Below are positions 7,884 to 17,923 of a stretch of 36,339 bases of DNA, piece by piece. The notes under the pieces were generated by a model. That model was not told where the DNA came from, made no database searches, and saw only the letters and a list, made by a program, of their open reading frames with translations. How positions within the stretch are numbered: position 1 is the stretch's first letter; each line of letters begins with the position of its first letter. Made by a program: the position numbers and the translations under genes. Source of the stretch: a virus. Where the stretch lies: positions 1 through 36,339 of IMG/VR virus record IMGVR_UViG_3300009425_000044; one strand, written 5' to 3'.

Positions 7884-8116
7884 TCTTGTTTTTGTTTAAG
7901 TGTTATATTGAGTTTCGAGAAGTTTTCTTCTAGGTCTCTAATAGTGTCATTCCCATGATCGAGAACTCTTTTTCTGGCTCTCTGGTACGATTGGTCATTA
8001 ACCTTATTACCATCTTCATCCTTAATATCCTCAAGGATGAATAGAAACTGTTTATATAAACCAGTTACTTTTCTGGATATTTGAAATCTAACGAATTCGC
8101 CACAATCTTCACGCAT
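7880..8116 (-). CDS. Small tail-region protein, 78 aa
   Basis: Unrecognised. A helical, charged protein (RFQISRKVTGLYKQFLFILEDIKDEDG) with a Lys/Gln C-terminus. The ATG at 8116 is preceded by GAAAGG at good spacing. It overlaps the next gene by four bases, so the two are probably co-translated. It is the first gene after the tail tube terminator and could be the short partner of a tail chaperone pair. The evidence is positional only. Confidence 0.7.
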   Translation of the reverse strand: MREDCGEFVRFQISRKVTGLYKQFLFILEDIKDEDGNKVNDQSYQRARKRVLDHGNDTIRDLEENFSKLNITLKQKQE

Positions 8117-8173
8117 AGAATACCTTTCACCTTTTTCCTACTTCTATTATACACTCGAAACCAAAAAAAACAT

Positions 8174-8204
8174 AAAAAAAAACCCCACCTTTCGGTGGGG
8201 TTTT
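8174..8204 (-). terminator. Rho-independent terminator after the tail tube gene
   Basis: Minus-strand AAAACCCCACC / GGTGGGGTTTT, eleven perfect pairs with a GAAA tetraloop, then T9, ATG and T8. It lies 23 bases after the tail tube stop. A strong signal would fit an abundantly expressed gene. Confidence 0.88.
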
Positions 8205-8227
8205 GTTCAGTTTAAGGCTGAGAGTTA

Positions 8228-9481
8228 TTATTGCTCGGCACTGGCGTCTTGAGCTAATCCCAAGTTACCGGGCGCGATACCGCTGATATACAACCCTTGG
8301 TTCGCTTGATTCGGTCCTCCAACTTGAGTGGAGAATTCAAAGGTCACAGACTTGTTAGATCCAATATCGGAGCTAAACGACTGAGAGTTGACCTTCGCGT
8401 TCTTCAATCTGTACTGCACGAATATGTCCTTAGTGGACGCACCAGCACAGTTAGTCGGACGCAACAGATTCACCTGAAGGTCGTAAGACTCATCACAATT
8501 TACAAGATCGTTCAGAGAACCCACGGACAAGTCAGCAACTAAAGCGTCGATAGACATGGACGCCGTTATTGGGAACGTGATTTCACGACTAAACGCATAT
8601 CTGCTACCCAGTTTCAAGATGGGTTCACGAGGCATATCCAGAGAGATGTTATAGCTCTGAATTTTAGCGTGTTCAGTATTCGTGCCGTCACCGAGCTTCG
8701 CACCGGGAGCATCGTAGATGCTTACTCCGAGATCTTCTCCAACGTCGATGGACTCCGCTTGACGCTTAGTGAATGAGAAGGTGATGTCTCCGGGTCGGAG
8801 CACACTCACCATCAAATCACCCGTGTCAACAGAACCAGTAGCAGTCGGAAGCTGGAAGTCGAAATCATTATTGCTAATTCGCAGTCCGTTTACTGGATCG
8901 ATAGCTGGGTTGTCTCCAGAAATGTCGTTCTGGAAAGTCATGTTGAGAGCTTCAACATTAACCGAGCAAGTTGGGAAACCTCCCACAGCAGCTTCGGTAG
9001 AGTAGGACGACAAAAACCCGTTTCCGACTCCAATAGTAGATGAAGAGAAAAGGGAATCATGGCTAACTGTAGTGTCGCCGATTGCGTCCACGCCTTCCTT
9101 GGAAGTGCGAATAAAATAGTTTTTATCGTCTTGGTTTTTGTCGATAATGTTCTTCACGCAAGTGTTTGAACCATCGATAACAAAGCCGAGAGCTTGTTCA
9201 TTGGCAAGGTTGCTCAAGAGATAAGAGAAGTCCAAAGACACCGTTGGGGTATCTAAGTTAACTCTATCAATAGCGGCCAACTCGCCGAATTGGTTGACAT
9301 CCGTCCGATCAATGTTGAACGAATAGTTCGCGCTTTGAATTCGGTGTAGCTGCTTGATTGTGTTCCAACCAGCAGTAGCACTTAAAGTAGCCACGCCAGT
9401 GTATTGTTGCCCTGTTGCGGGAGTTGGCCCTACAAAAAGGGCTTCGCTTTGATAAATGACTCTATTTCTTCCGTAACCCAT
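8228..9481 (-). CDS. Major tail tube protein
   Basis: A 417-residue beta-rich protein starting MGYGRNRVIYQSEALFVGP. It is clearly paralogous to the protein at 24232-25371: both share the N-terminal RNRV-YQSEA-VGP signature, a PTV-x-L/G-x-x-SYL segment, a K-E/E-EGVD-A loop and a C-terminal LKNA...GSNK-V...F...G-L/F-SG block. Position before the pre-tape-measure genes, a strong terminator directly after it, and isolation from the upstream gene by 97 bases all fit a highly expressed tube protein. GGAG lies nine bases before the ATG. Homology to a named tube family was not checked. An alternative is another repeated tail-shaft protein. Confidence 0.72.
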   Translation of the reverse strand: MGYGRNRVIYQSEALFVGPTPATGQQYTGVATLSATAGWNTIKQLHRIQSANYSFNIDRTDVNQFGELAAIDRVNLDTPTVSLDFSYLLSNLANEQALGFVIDGSNTCVKNIIDKNQDDKNYFIRTSKEGVDAIGDTTVSHDSLFSSSTIGVGNGFLSSYSTEAAVGGFPTCSVNVEALNMTFQNDISGDNPAIDPVNGLRISNNDFDFQLPTATGSVDTGDLMVSVLRPGDITFSFTKRQAESIDVGEDLGVSIYDAPGAKLGDGTNTEHAKIQSYNISLDMPREPILKLGSRYAFSREITFPITASMSIDALVADLSVGSLNDLVNCDESYDLQVNLLRPTNCAGASTKDIFVQYRLKNAKVNSQSFSSDIGSNKSVTFEFSTQVGGPNQANQGLYISGIAPGNLGLAQDASAEQ

Positions 9482-9578
9482 GATTAATATCTCCAGTTAA
9501 AAGTTGTTTTTTGTACGCCTTAAACCTTTGTACCTATTACATTTTTTAGAACGGAATGAGAACTTTTTTAAAAAAAAA
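9482..9578 (-). promoter_or_regulatory. Leader of the tail tube gene
   Basis: This 97-base A/T-rich gap separates the tube gene from the upstream structural genes, which otherwise touch or overlap. It probably holds a promoter or processing site. On the minus strand GTTCT appears twice six bases apart, and GTAC flanks a GGTTTAAGG core. No convincing -35/-10 pair was found. Confidence 0.3.
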
Positions 9579-10451
9579 CTAGCATTCCTGCCTCGGAAAC
9601 CTTTCCTTGGTCAACTCAAAGTCAATGACAGATGTGTAAATTTCTGGGTTTAAGTCTTGAATATCTCCACCGTCTGGTATACCTGCCCCAAAACGAGATA
9701 CCCTCACATCATTTATATACACAAATTTATCCGTATGTGTCGTACCTGTTGCGAAATTTCTGTAGTCATAGAGATTACCGTCCCTAAAATCACCGAAAAA
9801 GTTGAAAGGCATATCTGCCTCGGAAAAAAGAGGGATCAATTCGAACTTTTGATCTCTAAAAATGCTGCAAACTCCGTCTATGTCGAATTGGGAATCAGAG
9901 AAGACTAAGGCTCTGACACTTACCGTAGTTTGGTCATGGCCCCCAAAAGCGAACGCTTGGTTGGAACTCCCATTATTTTTAATAAATACCGCTGGGATAG
10001 TGTTATCCTTACTTCTAGTTCCGGTGGTTATGTTCTGGAAGGTTTTAGGTCTCACTTCGAACTTGGTCTCGTATATGAGCTCTCCTTCGTTTTTGTCGGT
10101 TAATTGTATCGAAAAATCTTTAATGCAATAGTCTCCACTGATAGTGCCACTAGGTTTCTGACTAAAGTAAACCCTGCCTTGTTCGTAGTTTATAGCAGAT
10201 AAATTGCTTGTCCCTGTAGGGGTAAAAGTCCCATCTATGTAAACTCCGCTCATAACGGTAACGTCCCCTACTGACTTGTCAGACACGAAAGGCTTGTATG
10301 GAGCAGAGTAAGCATAATAACCATTGTACAAACTATCTGCCTCGTAGAGATCACTCTTATGGTTTTCGAAAGCTTCTCCTCGCCTTGTCAAGGTATGGTC
10401 AAACCACAAGAAAAAACTAGACATTACTTGATTGTCAAATTGAGGTTTCAT
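9579..10451 (-). CDS. Virion structural protein, likely neck or tail completion, 290 aa
   Basis: Unrecognised at family level. Beta-rich composition with many aromatic and Gly residues (YNGYYAYSAPYKPF, MPFNFFGDFRDGNLYDYRNF) and no signal peptide or membrane segment. The start overlaps the upstream stop by one base (TAATG), so it is co-translated with the 253-residue protein. Lying between connector-type genes and the tail tube, it may be a tail terminator or neck protein. This is a positional inference. Confidence 0.72.
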   Translation of the reverse strand: MKPQFDNQVMSSFFLWFDHTLTRRGEAFENHKSDLYEADSLYNGYYAYSAPYKPFVSDKSVGDVTVMSGVYIDGTFTPTGTSNLSAINYEQGRVYFSQKPSGTISGDYCIKDFSIQLTDKNEGELIYETKFEVRPKTFQNITTGTRSKDNTIPAVFIKNNGSSNQAFAFGGHDQTTVSVRALVFSDSQFDIDGVCSIFRDQKFELIPLFSEADMPFNFFGDFRDGNLYDYRNFATGTTHTDKFVYINDVRVSRFGAGIPDGGDIQDLNPEIYTSVIDFELTKERFPRQEC

Positions 10452-11212
10452 TACTTTCCAAATCCTAAAGACCCTTTTAATCTATCAAAGAACCCTTTAA
10501 ATGTTTTATCGTAATCGGTATAAGTAAACGAATGCTTCCCTGCTCTGACTCCTCTAATCACTACCCCCGTTGATCTGTACAGGGCGTTGGCCAGTATTGG
10601 AGTCGTGTATGGGGTGGTATTAAATTTTGCTGATGGACTATGGATTCTCTTAACTTGTAGGCCCGTGCCACTTAAACTGTTCGCATTCGGGCCGAAGCCC
10701 TTCTTCCGGTAGAGATAGTATTTTAAGTTATCAAAGCCCTTCTCTACGCCGTGTATCCAGCTTCTCCCTCCCATCCAGTCAGGGGATGAGTTTACTGCTA
10801 TTTCTTCTATCTCGTCAGATGACGGAAGATAGGCTGGAAAATGAAAAGTAACAGTGCCAGTTTTTTTATTTACATCTTTCTTTCCTTTAAACATCCCCGC
10901 TACAGAATACCTGTCAAGAGCGGCTCTTACTTCTCTTGTCGGATCAGATCCTTCAGTAAATCCAATAAATGAGAATAGATTTCCGCTTTGTCCGCCTTTA
11001 CCTTTTATTCCCTTTAAAATACCTGAGAGAGATTGCGATTTGGGCCCAGCCTTAATTTCTTGTGTCACTGGGTGATCGTCGAACTCTTTAAGCATTATCT
11101 CTTTAGTCTCATGGTTTATCATCGCCGCCGTAGCTTTTGCTGCTGACCAAGCCACGTTCCCCATGCCTTTGGTGACTATAGATACGAGAGCATTTCTGTT
11201 TACCTTAGCCAT
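10451..11212 (-). CDS. Neck / tail-completion candidate, 253 aa
   Basis: Unrecognised. The N-terminal 55 residues are helical and Ala-rich with an EFDDHPVTQEIKAGP motif like those of tail completion proteins. The middle is Gly/Lys-rich and the end is basic and aromatic (GKHSFTYTDYDKTFKGFFDRLKG). It is coupled to both neighbours by one-base TAATG overlaps (positions 11212 and 10451). HK97 gp10- or minor-tail-type roles would fit the gene order but cannot be shown from sequence. Confidence 0.7.
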   Translation of the reverse strand: MAKVNRNALVSIVTKGMGNVAWSAAKATAAMINHETKEIMLKEFDDHPVTQEIKAGPKSQSLSGILKGIKGKGGQSGNLFSFIGFTEGSDPTREVRAALDRYSVAGMFKGKKDVNKKTGTVTFHFPAYLPSSDEIEEIAVNSSPDWMGGRSWIHGVEKGFDNLKYYLYRKKGFGPNANSLSGTGLQVKRIHSPSAKFNTTPYTTPILANALYRSTGVVIRGVRAGKHSFTYTDYDKTFKGFFDRLKGSLGFGK

Positions 11213-11649
11213 TATCTGGTCTCCTCCAAATGATAAACGTAAAGCCTAAATCCGAAAAAGTATTTAATCGCAGGGCCCGATTTCACCCTAAAAGTATTCT
11301 CGTCAACGGTTACTCTTTCCACCTTAGCTTGTTTCAAGTAGAGGTGCGCCGGTTCTTCAACTTTTATCCTAACGTTACCATCATAATAGTTAGATTTCGT
11401 TTGCTCTAAGTTGTTCCCTTCCATTTCGTCATCGTAACGAATCATTCCGTCGAAAACCCCGCTTATAGGAATAAAAGATGTGGTTATTTGGTTTTGCGGT
11501 TTGTAACCTGCATACAAAGTAGTATTGACTTGGGAAACTATCTTCTTCGGCTCTCTGTGAACAGTAAACGGCCTTTTAAAGGTATCAAAAAGATTTTTGA
11601 AATCACCTGTAAAAGAATCTACATCCGTTTGTGTCAACAGAGAGGCCAT
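11212..11649 (-). CDS. Head closure / head-tail joining candidate, 145 aa
   Basis: A compact 145-residue protein. A helix at the N-terminus (DVDSFTGDFKNLFDTFKRPFTVHREP) is followed by beta strands ending in FFGFRLYVYHLEE. Size and place, directly after the adaptor-like gene and before neck genes, match head closure (stopper) proteins. It follows the adaptor-like gene by two bases and overlaps the next gene by one. Assignment is by context. Confidence 0.65.
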   Translation of the reverse strand: MASLLTQTDVDSFTGDFKNLFDTFKRPFTVHREPKKIVSQVNTTLYAGYKPQNQITTSFIPISGVFDGMIRYDDEMEGNNLEQTKSNYYDGNVRIKVEEPAHLYLKQAKVERVTVDENTFRVKSGPAIKYFFGFRLYVYHLEETR

Positions 11650-11651
11650 TT

Positions 11652-12146
11652 TTATTTATTGCTGTTCGTTCTGTTCATGTGTCCGTAACCAGCGTTGTAT
11701 TGCCCCTCGATAGTATCGTCTCCAGCGACTTGCACAGGATGCGCTTGTCCTAGTTTATATCTGTTTACCATATCGATTAGCTGATCGTAAGCCGATTTCC
11801 TATAGGATAGCCAAGTCTTTCCAAGTTCGGATTTGTTAACTTTTTTAATCCTAGACCCGTCAGATTCCAACTCTACTACAGCGTCTGTAGATGCGTTAAT
11901 TAAAGTAGCCCTTAACTGAACATCGTAATAGTGGACACTGTACATTTGTTTTAGAATCGCGGCTTCATCGATCCCTATCTGAGGGGTCACCTCGTAGTCG
12001 CTGATACTGATCTCATACGAAGTATAAATCATCGTATTCAATTCCCCTATATTGGTTCTAAGCCAAAAAGTAATTGGGGAAATAGACAGAGAAGAGGGCT
12101 CCCCCAATTCTCGATAAATTTCATCTGCTATACTGGCTACGTTCAT
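11652..12146 (-). CDS. Head-tail connector (adaptor-like) protein, 164 aa
   Basis: It begins MNVASIADEIYRELGEPSSLS and continues with a helix ending in ELNTMI. This is the helical opening typical of adaptor proteins that dock on the portal. Long helices recur in the second half (TWLSYRKSAYDQLIDMVNRYKLG). Its length is normal for the class. The following small gene starts two bases away, giving a connector cassette. The family match is from memory of pattern, not a search. Confidence 0.65.
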   Translation of the reverse strand: MNVASIADEIYRELGEPSSLSISPITFWLRTNIGELNTMIYTSYEISISDYEVTPQIGIDEAAILKQMYSVHYYDVQLRATLINASTDAVVELESDGSRIKKVNKSELGKTWLSYRKSAYDQLIDMVNRYKLGQAHPVQVAGDDTIEGQYNAGYGHMNRTNSNK

Positions 12147-12175
12147 GTTTTTATTTACACTCTTATTTGAGTTTT

Positions 12176-13015
12176 TTATTTTGATTTATTCTTACCGTAG
12201 TCTCCGTTCACAGAATATACGTTATTTCCGCAAAATACACTGAAAAATGAGCCCACAGTACCAACATATATGGTGTTTACTTTTCCTTCTACGTATTCTT
12301 TCTTACCTTTGTAATGCTCCGCTCGGAATACTTGTCCGTCCACTAATACCGGATGGTCATTAGTTATGTGCAGTTCGTCTTCTATTATGTAGTACCCTTC
12401 TCTTGGGTGATCTTTTATTAAAGACTCTACTTGAGTCAGCCCATCCTCGGTATGAATGAAATCCCCGATTTTCAAATCCTCCACTCTCACCAAAGAGCCA
12501 GAAGCGTGTTTAACCAACATGTCAGGTAACAGACAGAAACCACCGGGACCTTTACCCGGACCACCACCGCCACCGTAATCATCCATAACCGCACAAATGT
12601 CATTTTCGTTAGCGCATATGACACAGCCAGTATATGGTCCACCATAAGCGTAACTGTCTGGATTACCTGTGGCATTGAGGCTAAGAACCTTAGCGCAATA
12701 CGCGCTGTCACTAACGTATTGGTTTACTGCAACTGTCATACCTTGTCCATCCCAGACCTGATACGCTCCGCTTGTTTCGCCATCTAAATCAGTCAGTAAT
12801 GTACAATCGCAATCACCACCTTCTTCGTCATACTCGAGGATTCTAACATTAAATTTTGTCGTGGTTGCTGCGTATTTGTCGTAAAACTTGACCCAGCTTC
12901 CTCCCTGTCTTTTATAGGCTTCTTCAGCCTCTGTCCAACTTCCTCCGCTCTTGGAATAAAGGTTAGTAACATTCGTCCAAGAACCTCCGTTTTTTATATA
13001 ATTCGGATTAGACAT
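12176..13015 (-). CDS. GGSW-repeat fibre-type protein with C-terminal Hint (intein-like) domain
   Basis: A 279-residue protein with three parts. Residues 5-45 hold three GGSW repeats spaced exactly 14 residues apart (W13, W27, W41), as in phage fibre and adhesin linkers. Residues 50-145 form a Cys-rich globular part (C69, C71, C107, C131, C134, C141). After a poly-Gly linker, residues 161-275 match a Hint domain. C161-L-L-P-D-M follows GGF, then VRVEDLKIGDFI (block A), ITND-H221-P (block B) and a terminal GNNVYSVNG (block F-like). Hint domains cleave or splice the chain at the first Cys. The usual His-Asn end and C-extein are absent, so N-terminal cleavage or ester formation is more likely than splicing. 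Lies between collagen-like fibre genes and connectors. Confidence 0.75.
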   Translation of the reverse strand: MSNPNYIKNGGSWTNVTNLYSKSGGSWTEAEEAYKRQGGSWVKFYDKYAATTTKFNVRILEYDEEGGDCDCTLLTDLDGETSGAYQVWDGQGMTVAVNQYVSDSAYCAKVLSLNATGNPDSYAYGGPYTGCVICANENDICAVMDDYGGGGGPGKGPGGFCLLPDMLVKHASGSLVRVEDLKIGDFIHTEDGLTQVESLIKDHPREGYYIIEDELHITNDHPVLVDGQVFRAEHYKGKKEYVEGKVNTIYVGTVGSFFSVFCGNNVYSVNGDYGKNKSK

Positions 13016-13021
13016 TAGGCT

Positions 13022-15256
13022 TTAGGTTTTAAACCAAACATCTCCGTTATCACCTCCACTAGGACTGCTAGAAGATACTGTTATATTAATACTTGGCCCA
13101 GTTGCGCCAGTAGGACCTGTTCCCCCAGCGGGTCCAGCGGGACCAGTAGATCCGCCACCACCAGCGGGTCCAGCAGCACCAGTCGCACCGGAAGGACCAG
13201 TTGAACCAGCAGGACCAGCAGGACCAGCAGGACCAGCAGGACCAGAGCCTCCTGAAGAACCAGCGGGTCCAGCAGCACCAGTCGCACCGGAAGGACCAGT
13301 CGAACCAGCGGGACCAGCGGGACCAGTAGGTCCAACTGCCCCAGTAGCACCAGAAGGTCCACTAGCACCTGAAGATCCAGTAGCACCAACATCACCGGAA
13401 GGTCCCTTTAGGTCGTCTACTGTTCTCCATCCTACCCGCCCTTCGTCAGCAGCAGATAAAGTTAATATTTGATTGCTGCTACCAGAAGCGGCTTCTAAAT
13501 AAACGGTTCCGCTTACCGCTAATCTTTCTGATTTTGCCGCGTGTGTGTACCCGACCATTAAGCTAGAGGAACTCGCTGCGCCTATTGAAACGTCACCATC
13601 CACGTCTAGTTGGAGCCACAATGCATCGCCATCGAAAGACTGAATGGTGTTCGGCCTACTGGCTCCCGTTCCTATGGCGAGATCCCCAGCCAATATGCCT
13701 CCAGAAGCATAAGGTATGTTAGGCACTTTTATAAATGAGCTACTAGGATTGCTTGTAGTACTATAAACGAGACTAGTCGCTCCTGCGAAAGCACCATTAT
13801 TATTATATTGAAATTCTCTATTGGAGCCCGAAGGAGTTCCTCCGCCTCCTGCTCCAGCAGGACCAGCGGGTCCAGTTGAACCAGCGGGTCCAGCGGGACC
13901 AGCGGAGCCTGTAGCTCCAGTAGGACCAGCCGAACCGGCGGAACCAGCGGGTCCAGCGGGTCCAGTAGGGCCAATAGCCCCTGTCGCCCCACTAGGTCCT
14001 GTGGGCCCATTTAAGTCATCTACCGTCCTCCACTTTACCCGACCTTCGTCTTCATCAGATAAAGTTAGTATTTGATTGTCGCTACCAGAAGCTGCATGTA
14101 AATAAACGTTTCCGCTTACTCCTAATCTTTCTGATTTCTGACCGGGTCTATAACCGATTTGTAAACTTGACGCGCTACGTTCTCCTACTGAAATGTCACC
14201 ATCCACGTCTAGTTGGAGCCACATTGGATCGCCATCGAAAGACTGAATGGTGTTCGGTCTACTGGCTCCCGTTCCTATAGCGAGTTCTCCAGCTAATATA
14301 CCTCCAGTAGCAAAAGGTAAGTCGGCTACTTTTATAAGTGCACTACTAGGATTAGAAGGAGTGCTGTAAACAAGACTAGACGCTCCTCCGAAATTGCCCA
14401 TATTGTTGTATTGAAATTCTCTATTAGAGCCTGAAGGAGTCCCCCCGCCTCCTGCTCCAGCGGGACCAGTGGGACCAGCGGGACCACTGGCTCCACCGGG
14501 ACCAGCGGGACCAAGGCCACCAGCGGGACCAGCGGGACCAGCGGAACCCGTAGCTCCAGAAGGACCAGTCGAACCAGCCGAACCAGCGGGTCCAGTCGAA
14601 CCAGCGGGTCCAGTCGAACCAGCGGAGCCTGTAGCTCCAGTAGGACCAGCCGAACCAGCGGGACCAGCCGAACCAGCGGGACCAGCGGGTCCAGTCGAAC
14701 CTCCAGCTCCCGGAATTCCTGAAGGTCCAGTAGGACCAGCCGAGCCATCCGAGCCATCGTTACCGGGGTTACCTTGGGGTCCTTGCGGACCAGCGGGACC
14801 AGCAGGTCCTCCATCTGGCCCAATAGCTCCTGAAGGGCCAACTGAACCAGAAGGACCAGTAGGTCCAGCAGGGCCAAGATTTCCTTGAGATCCTGTTGAC
14901 CCTGATGGTCCAATAGGGCCCACAGGACCAGTAGAACCCACAGGACCAGTAGAACCCACAGGACCAGCAGAGCCTATAGATCCAGTCGCCCCAGAAGGAC
15001 CAGTGGAACCTACTGATCCTTGAGGTCCCTGAATGCCTTGAACTCCTTGAGGCCCTTGAGACCCGGTAGGCCCAGTAGGACCAACAGGTCCTCCAGCGGG
15101 TCCTTGGGGTCCTTGGGGCCCTTGCGGACCAGCAGGACCAGAAGAACCAGCGGGACCCGAACTACCTGCGGGACCAGTAGACCCAGCAGGGCCGCTAGTC
15201 CCAGAGGGGCCTGAAGGTCCGACTTCCCCTACTTGTCTGTTAATCCAATTAGCCAT
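13022..15256 (-). CDS. Collagen-like fibre protein 1 (744 aa) with duplicated internal domain
   Basis: Gly-x-y repeats rich in GPT, GPS, GPA and GAT occupy residues about 10-265, 420-466 and 620-720. Between them lie two copies of a 150-residue beta-type domain (about 266-419 and 467-619; [55 protein letters not shown]). The C-terminus ends in [10 protein letters not shown], a motif common at the end of phage fibre proteins. Collagen-like phage proteins trimerise and form stalks. Proline is mostly in the x position. The protein precedes the connectors rather than following the tape measure gene, so it may decorate the head or neck. No transmembrane segment was seen. Confidence 0.88.
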   Translation of the reverse strand: MANWINRQVGEVGPSGPSGTSGPAGSTGPAGSSGPAGSSGPAGPQGPQGPQGPAGGPVGPTGPTGSQGPQGVQGIQGPQGSVGSTGPSGATGSIGSAGPVGSTGPVGSTGPVGPIGPSGSTGSQGNLGPAGPTGPSGSVGPSGAIGPDGGPAGPAGPQGPQGNPGNDGSDGSAGPTGPSGIPGAGGSTGPAGPAGSAGPAGSAGPTGATGSAGSTGPAGSTGPAGSAGSTGPSGATGSAGPAGPAGGLGPAGPGGASGPAGPTGPAGAGGGGTPSGSNREFQYNNMGNFGGASSLVYSTPSNPSSALIKVADLPFATGGILAGELAIGTGASRPNTIQSFDGDPMWLQLDVDGDISVGERSASSLQIGYRPGQKSERLGVSGNVYLHAASGSDNQILTLSDEDEGRVKWRTVDDLNGPTGPSGATGAIGPTGPAGPAGSAGSAGPTGATGSAGPAGPAGSTGPAGPAGAGGGGTPSGSNREFQYNNNGAFAGATSLVYSTTSNPSSSFIKVPNIPYASGGILAGDLAIGTGASRPNTIQSFDGDALWLQLDVDGDVSIGAASSSSLMVGYTHAAKSERLAVSGTVYLEAASGSSNQILTLSAADEGRVGWRTVDDLKGPSGDVGATGSSGASGPSGATGAVGPTGPAGPAGSTGPSGATGAAGPAGSSGGSGPAGPAGPAGPAGSTGPSGATGAAGPAGGGGSTGPAGPAGGTGPTGATGPSINITVSSSSPSGGDNGDVWFKT
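13400..14461 (-). repeat. Duplicated fibre domain in collagen-like protein 1
   Basis: Two copies of one domain lie at about 14000-14461 and 13400-13859, offset by about 602 bases with long near-identical DNA stretches. Both are followed by a new collagen block. This is a recent in-frame domain duplication. Confidence 0.85.
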
Positions 15257-15257
15257 T

Positions 15258-15653
15258 TTAAATATCTATATAAGTTGCAGTAGCTGTGACACGATTGCCG
15301 TGCCTTCCACTGGCGGCAAGTTTGTCCCCGTAACCCAATATGAATTTTTCACTCTGAAATTGAAAAGTTTCATAACCAGTGATATCCAAATTTTTAACGA
15401 TAGTATTCCTATCAGACGCAAACTCGCCGCTGCCTAAAGCGTAAATAGAAATGTGCTCAGTACCCGCAGTATAATTGCAAAAATATAAACCTACAGAGGC
15501 TTGTTTCGTAGAGTCAGTACCGGAAACTATATCGGTTACTATAGCCCCCGTAAAACCTTGACCTGTCGGGTTTGCTGGGAACCTATGGTCTGTCTCTCCC
15601 AAATCGGGAGCGATACCGCTTCCTGTTCCTAAAATGACGCTTCTGAAACTCAT
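15258..15653 (-). CDS. Small fibre-associated structural protein, 131 aa
   Basis: A beta-rich protein without membrane segments. The C-terminal part, [25 protein letters not shown], resembles the end of small phage virion proteins in which a strand pair precedes T-x-T-x-x-Y-x-x-I. It is separated by only one base from the collagen-like gene after it, indicating co-translation. Probably a fibre cap, adaptor or decoration protein. Function is inferred from context and pattern. Confidence 0.65.
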   Translation of the reverse strand: MSFRSVILGTGSGIAPDLGETDHRFPANPTGQGFTGAIVTDIVSGTDSTKQASVGLYFCNYTAGTEHISIYALGSGEFASDRNTIVKNLDITGYETFQFQSEKFILGYGDKLAASGRHGNRVTATATYIDI

Positions 15654-15688
15654 TTTTCCTTATACCTTTTTAACAATTACACCCAATT

Positions 15689-17923
15689 TTAACCAAGAAT
15701 TATACTATATTTTATAATTTGTCTGGTCAGATCTGCACTATCTAAAGCTCCAGACACAGTCAAGGTCCCTCCAATTACAGCCGTGGTGGTGCTCACTGTG
15801 CCTCCCGACACCGTCAAAGAGCCTCCTACTGAAGTATTACCAAAAATTACAGAACTACCACTATTGACAATTCCACCTGAACCGAAATTAGTTGTTGTAT
15901 TTATACTCGCTGGAAATTGTATGCCCCCAGTGCCCAGAACGAGTAAAGTCGTCGAATCACCAGATTGCATTACATCATTTATAAGAGGCGTTCTTCTTAC
16001 TATGAAATTATTATCAACATTCCTTAATTCGACTACGTCTTCACCCACCATATAAATGCTATCGCCTTTAACAAATAAATCCTTCCAAGGTTTAACCACA
16101 GAGCCTATGTCGAAAATTCCGCTCTCCTTAGGCATAAGATCTCCACTAATATGTACTCCGCTATAAAGAGATATTGTGTTCCCGCTCTCGATGACTAACC
16201 CGCCAGAACTAATTACTATTCCGCTAGTTATCCCTGATGTTAGGGTTACTGATGGCCCAGAAGGACCGACGTTCCCCTGCTCTCCTTTATCTCCAGTTCT
16301 AGCAAAAGTTATTACTATATTCTCATCGTTATCAAGCGAACTAACACTTCCGTCTATATACGTACAGTTAACTTCAAAGTAGCCAACGTTCTCTGTTATC
16401 GAATTTACGACATAAATAACAAACTTATCGCTATCGTCTTCGTGAGATACTTTAAAGTGACCTTTTACCGTGCTGGTGGAATCGTCTATCGTTCTCAAAA
16501 AAGATTGTATATCGTTTGAGTATATATCTTTATCGTCTATATAGAGAGTAGTCGCTAATGCTAAATTAGAGTTATTAAATCTTAGATCCCCTGCTGCTCC
16601 ACCGGGAGACGGATCAGCATTCGTCGTGCTGGTATCGAACGTATACCGGAAAGAAGCTCCGCCAAAACTGCCCTGTGGGCCAGTCGGCCCAATAGATCCT
16701 GTGCTTCCTGTAGGACCGATGCTTCCTCCCGCGCCAACGGAACCTGCGGGACCCGTAATCCCAGTCGCTCCAGAAGGACCAGTCGGGCCAATCGGACCAA
16801 TAACACCGGAATGACCAGACGGCCCAATAGGACCCGTGACAGTAGAAGATGCCCCCACAAGTCCACTAGCACCAGAGGGTCCGGTTGAGCCAATAGACCC
16901 AGCGGGACCAGTAGGCCCAGCGGGACCAGCAGCCCCAACAGGGCCAACGGAACCTGTAACACCAGAAGGCCCAACGGGACCAGCAGGTCCGATAGGTCCA
17001 GCCACAGTTGAAGGCGAACCCGTAGCACCGGATGGGCCAGTTAACCCTCTCGGGCCAGTAGGCCCAATAACGCCAGTCGCACCGGAAGGTCCAGTAGATC
17101 CTAATGGCCCTATAGGACCTATAGGACCTGTAACACCTAATGGCCCCTGAATTCCTTGAGCTCCTTGAGGTCCTTGAGCTCCTACTCCACCAGCAAGACC
17201 GACAGGGCCTTGTACTCCACTAGGGCCAGTAGAACCTACGGGGCCAGTAGGCCCAATATCCCCATCGTCTCCTTTATCTCCTTCGGGACCAGCAGGGCCG
17301 AGAGGACCGATAGGACCGACAGTGCCTTGCGATCCTTGAGGACCTCTCGATCCAGCAGGGCCAGTGACACCAACGGAACCAGTGGGGCCAACGGACCCGA
17401 CATTTCCTTGAGATCCTTGAGGCCCAGTTGATCCGCTCGGACCGCTAGAACCAGCGGGTCCAGTGGGTCCAGTTACTCCTATAGCCCCAGATGGTCCAGC
17501 GGGACCAGCGACAGTAGACGCCGTACCTGTTGGGCCTACAGGGCCCGTTAAACCAGTGGCTCCAGATGGGCCAATAGAACCAGCGGGACCTACAGGACCC
17601 GTAGGCCCTATAGAGCCAATCCCCCCGCTAGGTCCAGTTGGTCCGGTGGGACCTAGACCCGTACCGCGAGGACCCGCAACTCCTGACGGCCCAGTAAGAC
17701 CGATGCCGCCTGAAGGTCCGATAGGACCAGTCGGGCCAAGCGGACCTTGAGGACCCTGCACGGGAATAGAAACAGTTGCTGTTTGAGAATCAGAAGGACC
17801 GATAACGGAAGAGGACGTAGTGGCGACTTGGGTAGTTATAGTCGCCGAATTAGAAGAGCTCGTACTGGTTACGCTCGATAACGCGCCAGTAGAGATCGTT
17901 GCGGTTATAACTTGGTCAGGCAT
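15689..17923 (-). CDS. Collagen-like fibre protein 2 (744 aa)
   Basis: An N-terminal Ser/Thr-rich head (residues 1-55) is followed by Gly-x-y repeats over about 57-418. A globular domain follows (about 420-545; [35 protein letters not shown]), then a short second collagen stretch. The C-terminus is beta-solenoid-like, built from Gly/Ser/Thr turns with GG at regular intervals ([10 protein letters not shown] near the end). Its length equals collagen-like protein 1 exactly, although the non-collagen domains differ. Likely a trimeric virion fibre. The start overlaps the upstream stop (TGATG). Alternative names such as tail fibre or head fibre cannot be separated here. Confidence 0.86.
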   Translation of the reverse strand: MPDQVITATISTGALSSVTSTSSSNSATITTQVATTSSSVIGPSDSQTATVSIPVQGPQGPLGPTGPIGPSGGIGLTGPSGVAGPRGTGLGPTGPTGPSGGIGSIGPTGPVGPAGSIGPSGATGLTGPVGPTGTASTVAGPAGPSGAIGVTGPTGPAGSSGPSGSTGPQGSQGNVGSVGPTGSVGVTGPAGSRGPQGSQGTVGPIGPLGPAGPEGDKGDDGDIGPTGPVGSTGPSGVQGPVGLAGGVGAQGPQGAQGIQGPLGVTGPIGPIGPLGSTGPSGATGVIGPTGPRGLTGPSGATGSPSTVAGPIGPAGPVGPSGVTGSVGPVGAAGPAGPTGPAGSIGSTGPSGASGLVGASSTVTGPIGPSGHSGVIGPIGPTGPSGATGITGPAGSVGAGGSIGPTGSTGSIGPTGPQGSFGGASFRYTFDTSTTNADPSPGGAAGDLRFNNSNLALATTLYIDDKDIYSNDIQSFLRTIDDSTSTVKGHFKVSHEDDSDKFVIYVVNSITENVGYFEVNCTYIDGSVSSLDNDENIVITFARTGDKGEQGNVGPSGPSVTLTSGITSGIVISSGGLVIESGNTISLYSGVHISGDLMPKESGIFDIGSVVKPWKDLFVKGDSIYMVGEDVVELRNVDNNFIVRRTPLINDVMQSGDSTTLLVLGTGGIQFPASINTTTNFGSGGIVNSGSSVIFGNTSVGGSLTVSGGTVSTTTAVIGGTLTVSGALDSADLTRQIIKYSIILG

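Noticed and set aside
8153-8173. ATG in the T tract after the tail tube terminator (eight-codon ORF)
   Set aside because: Eight codons only, with no purpose apparent. It is mentioned as part of the terminator layout.
13081-15214. Plus-strand and other minus-frame ORFs with GPAGP-like or Leu/Val-rich repeats across the collagen-like gene
   Set aside because: Shadows produced by GGx-CCx codon symmetry in the collagen repeats. The minus-strand frame has fibre-type termini and domains, while the shadows have neither starts with ribosome sites nor folded sequence.
16582-17750. Long plus-strand and alternative minus-frame ORFs over the second collagen-like gene
   Set aside because: Same symmetry effect as in the first collagen-like gene.
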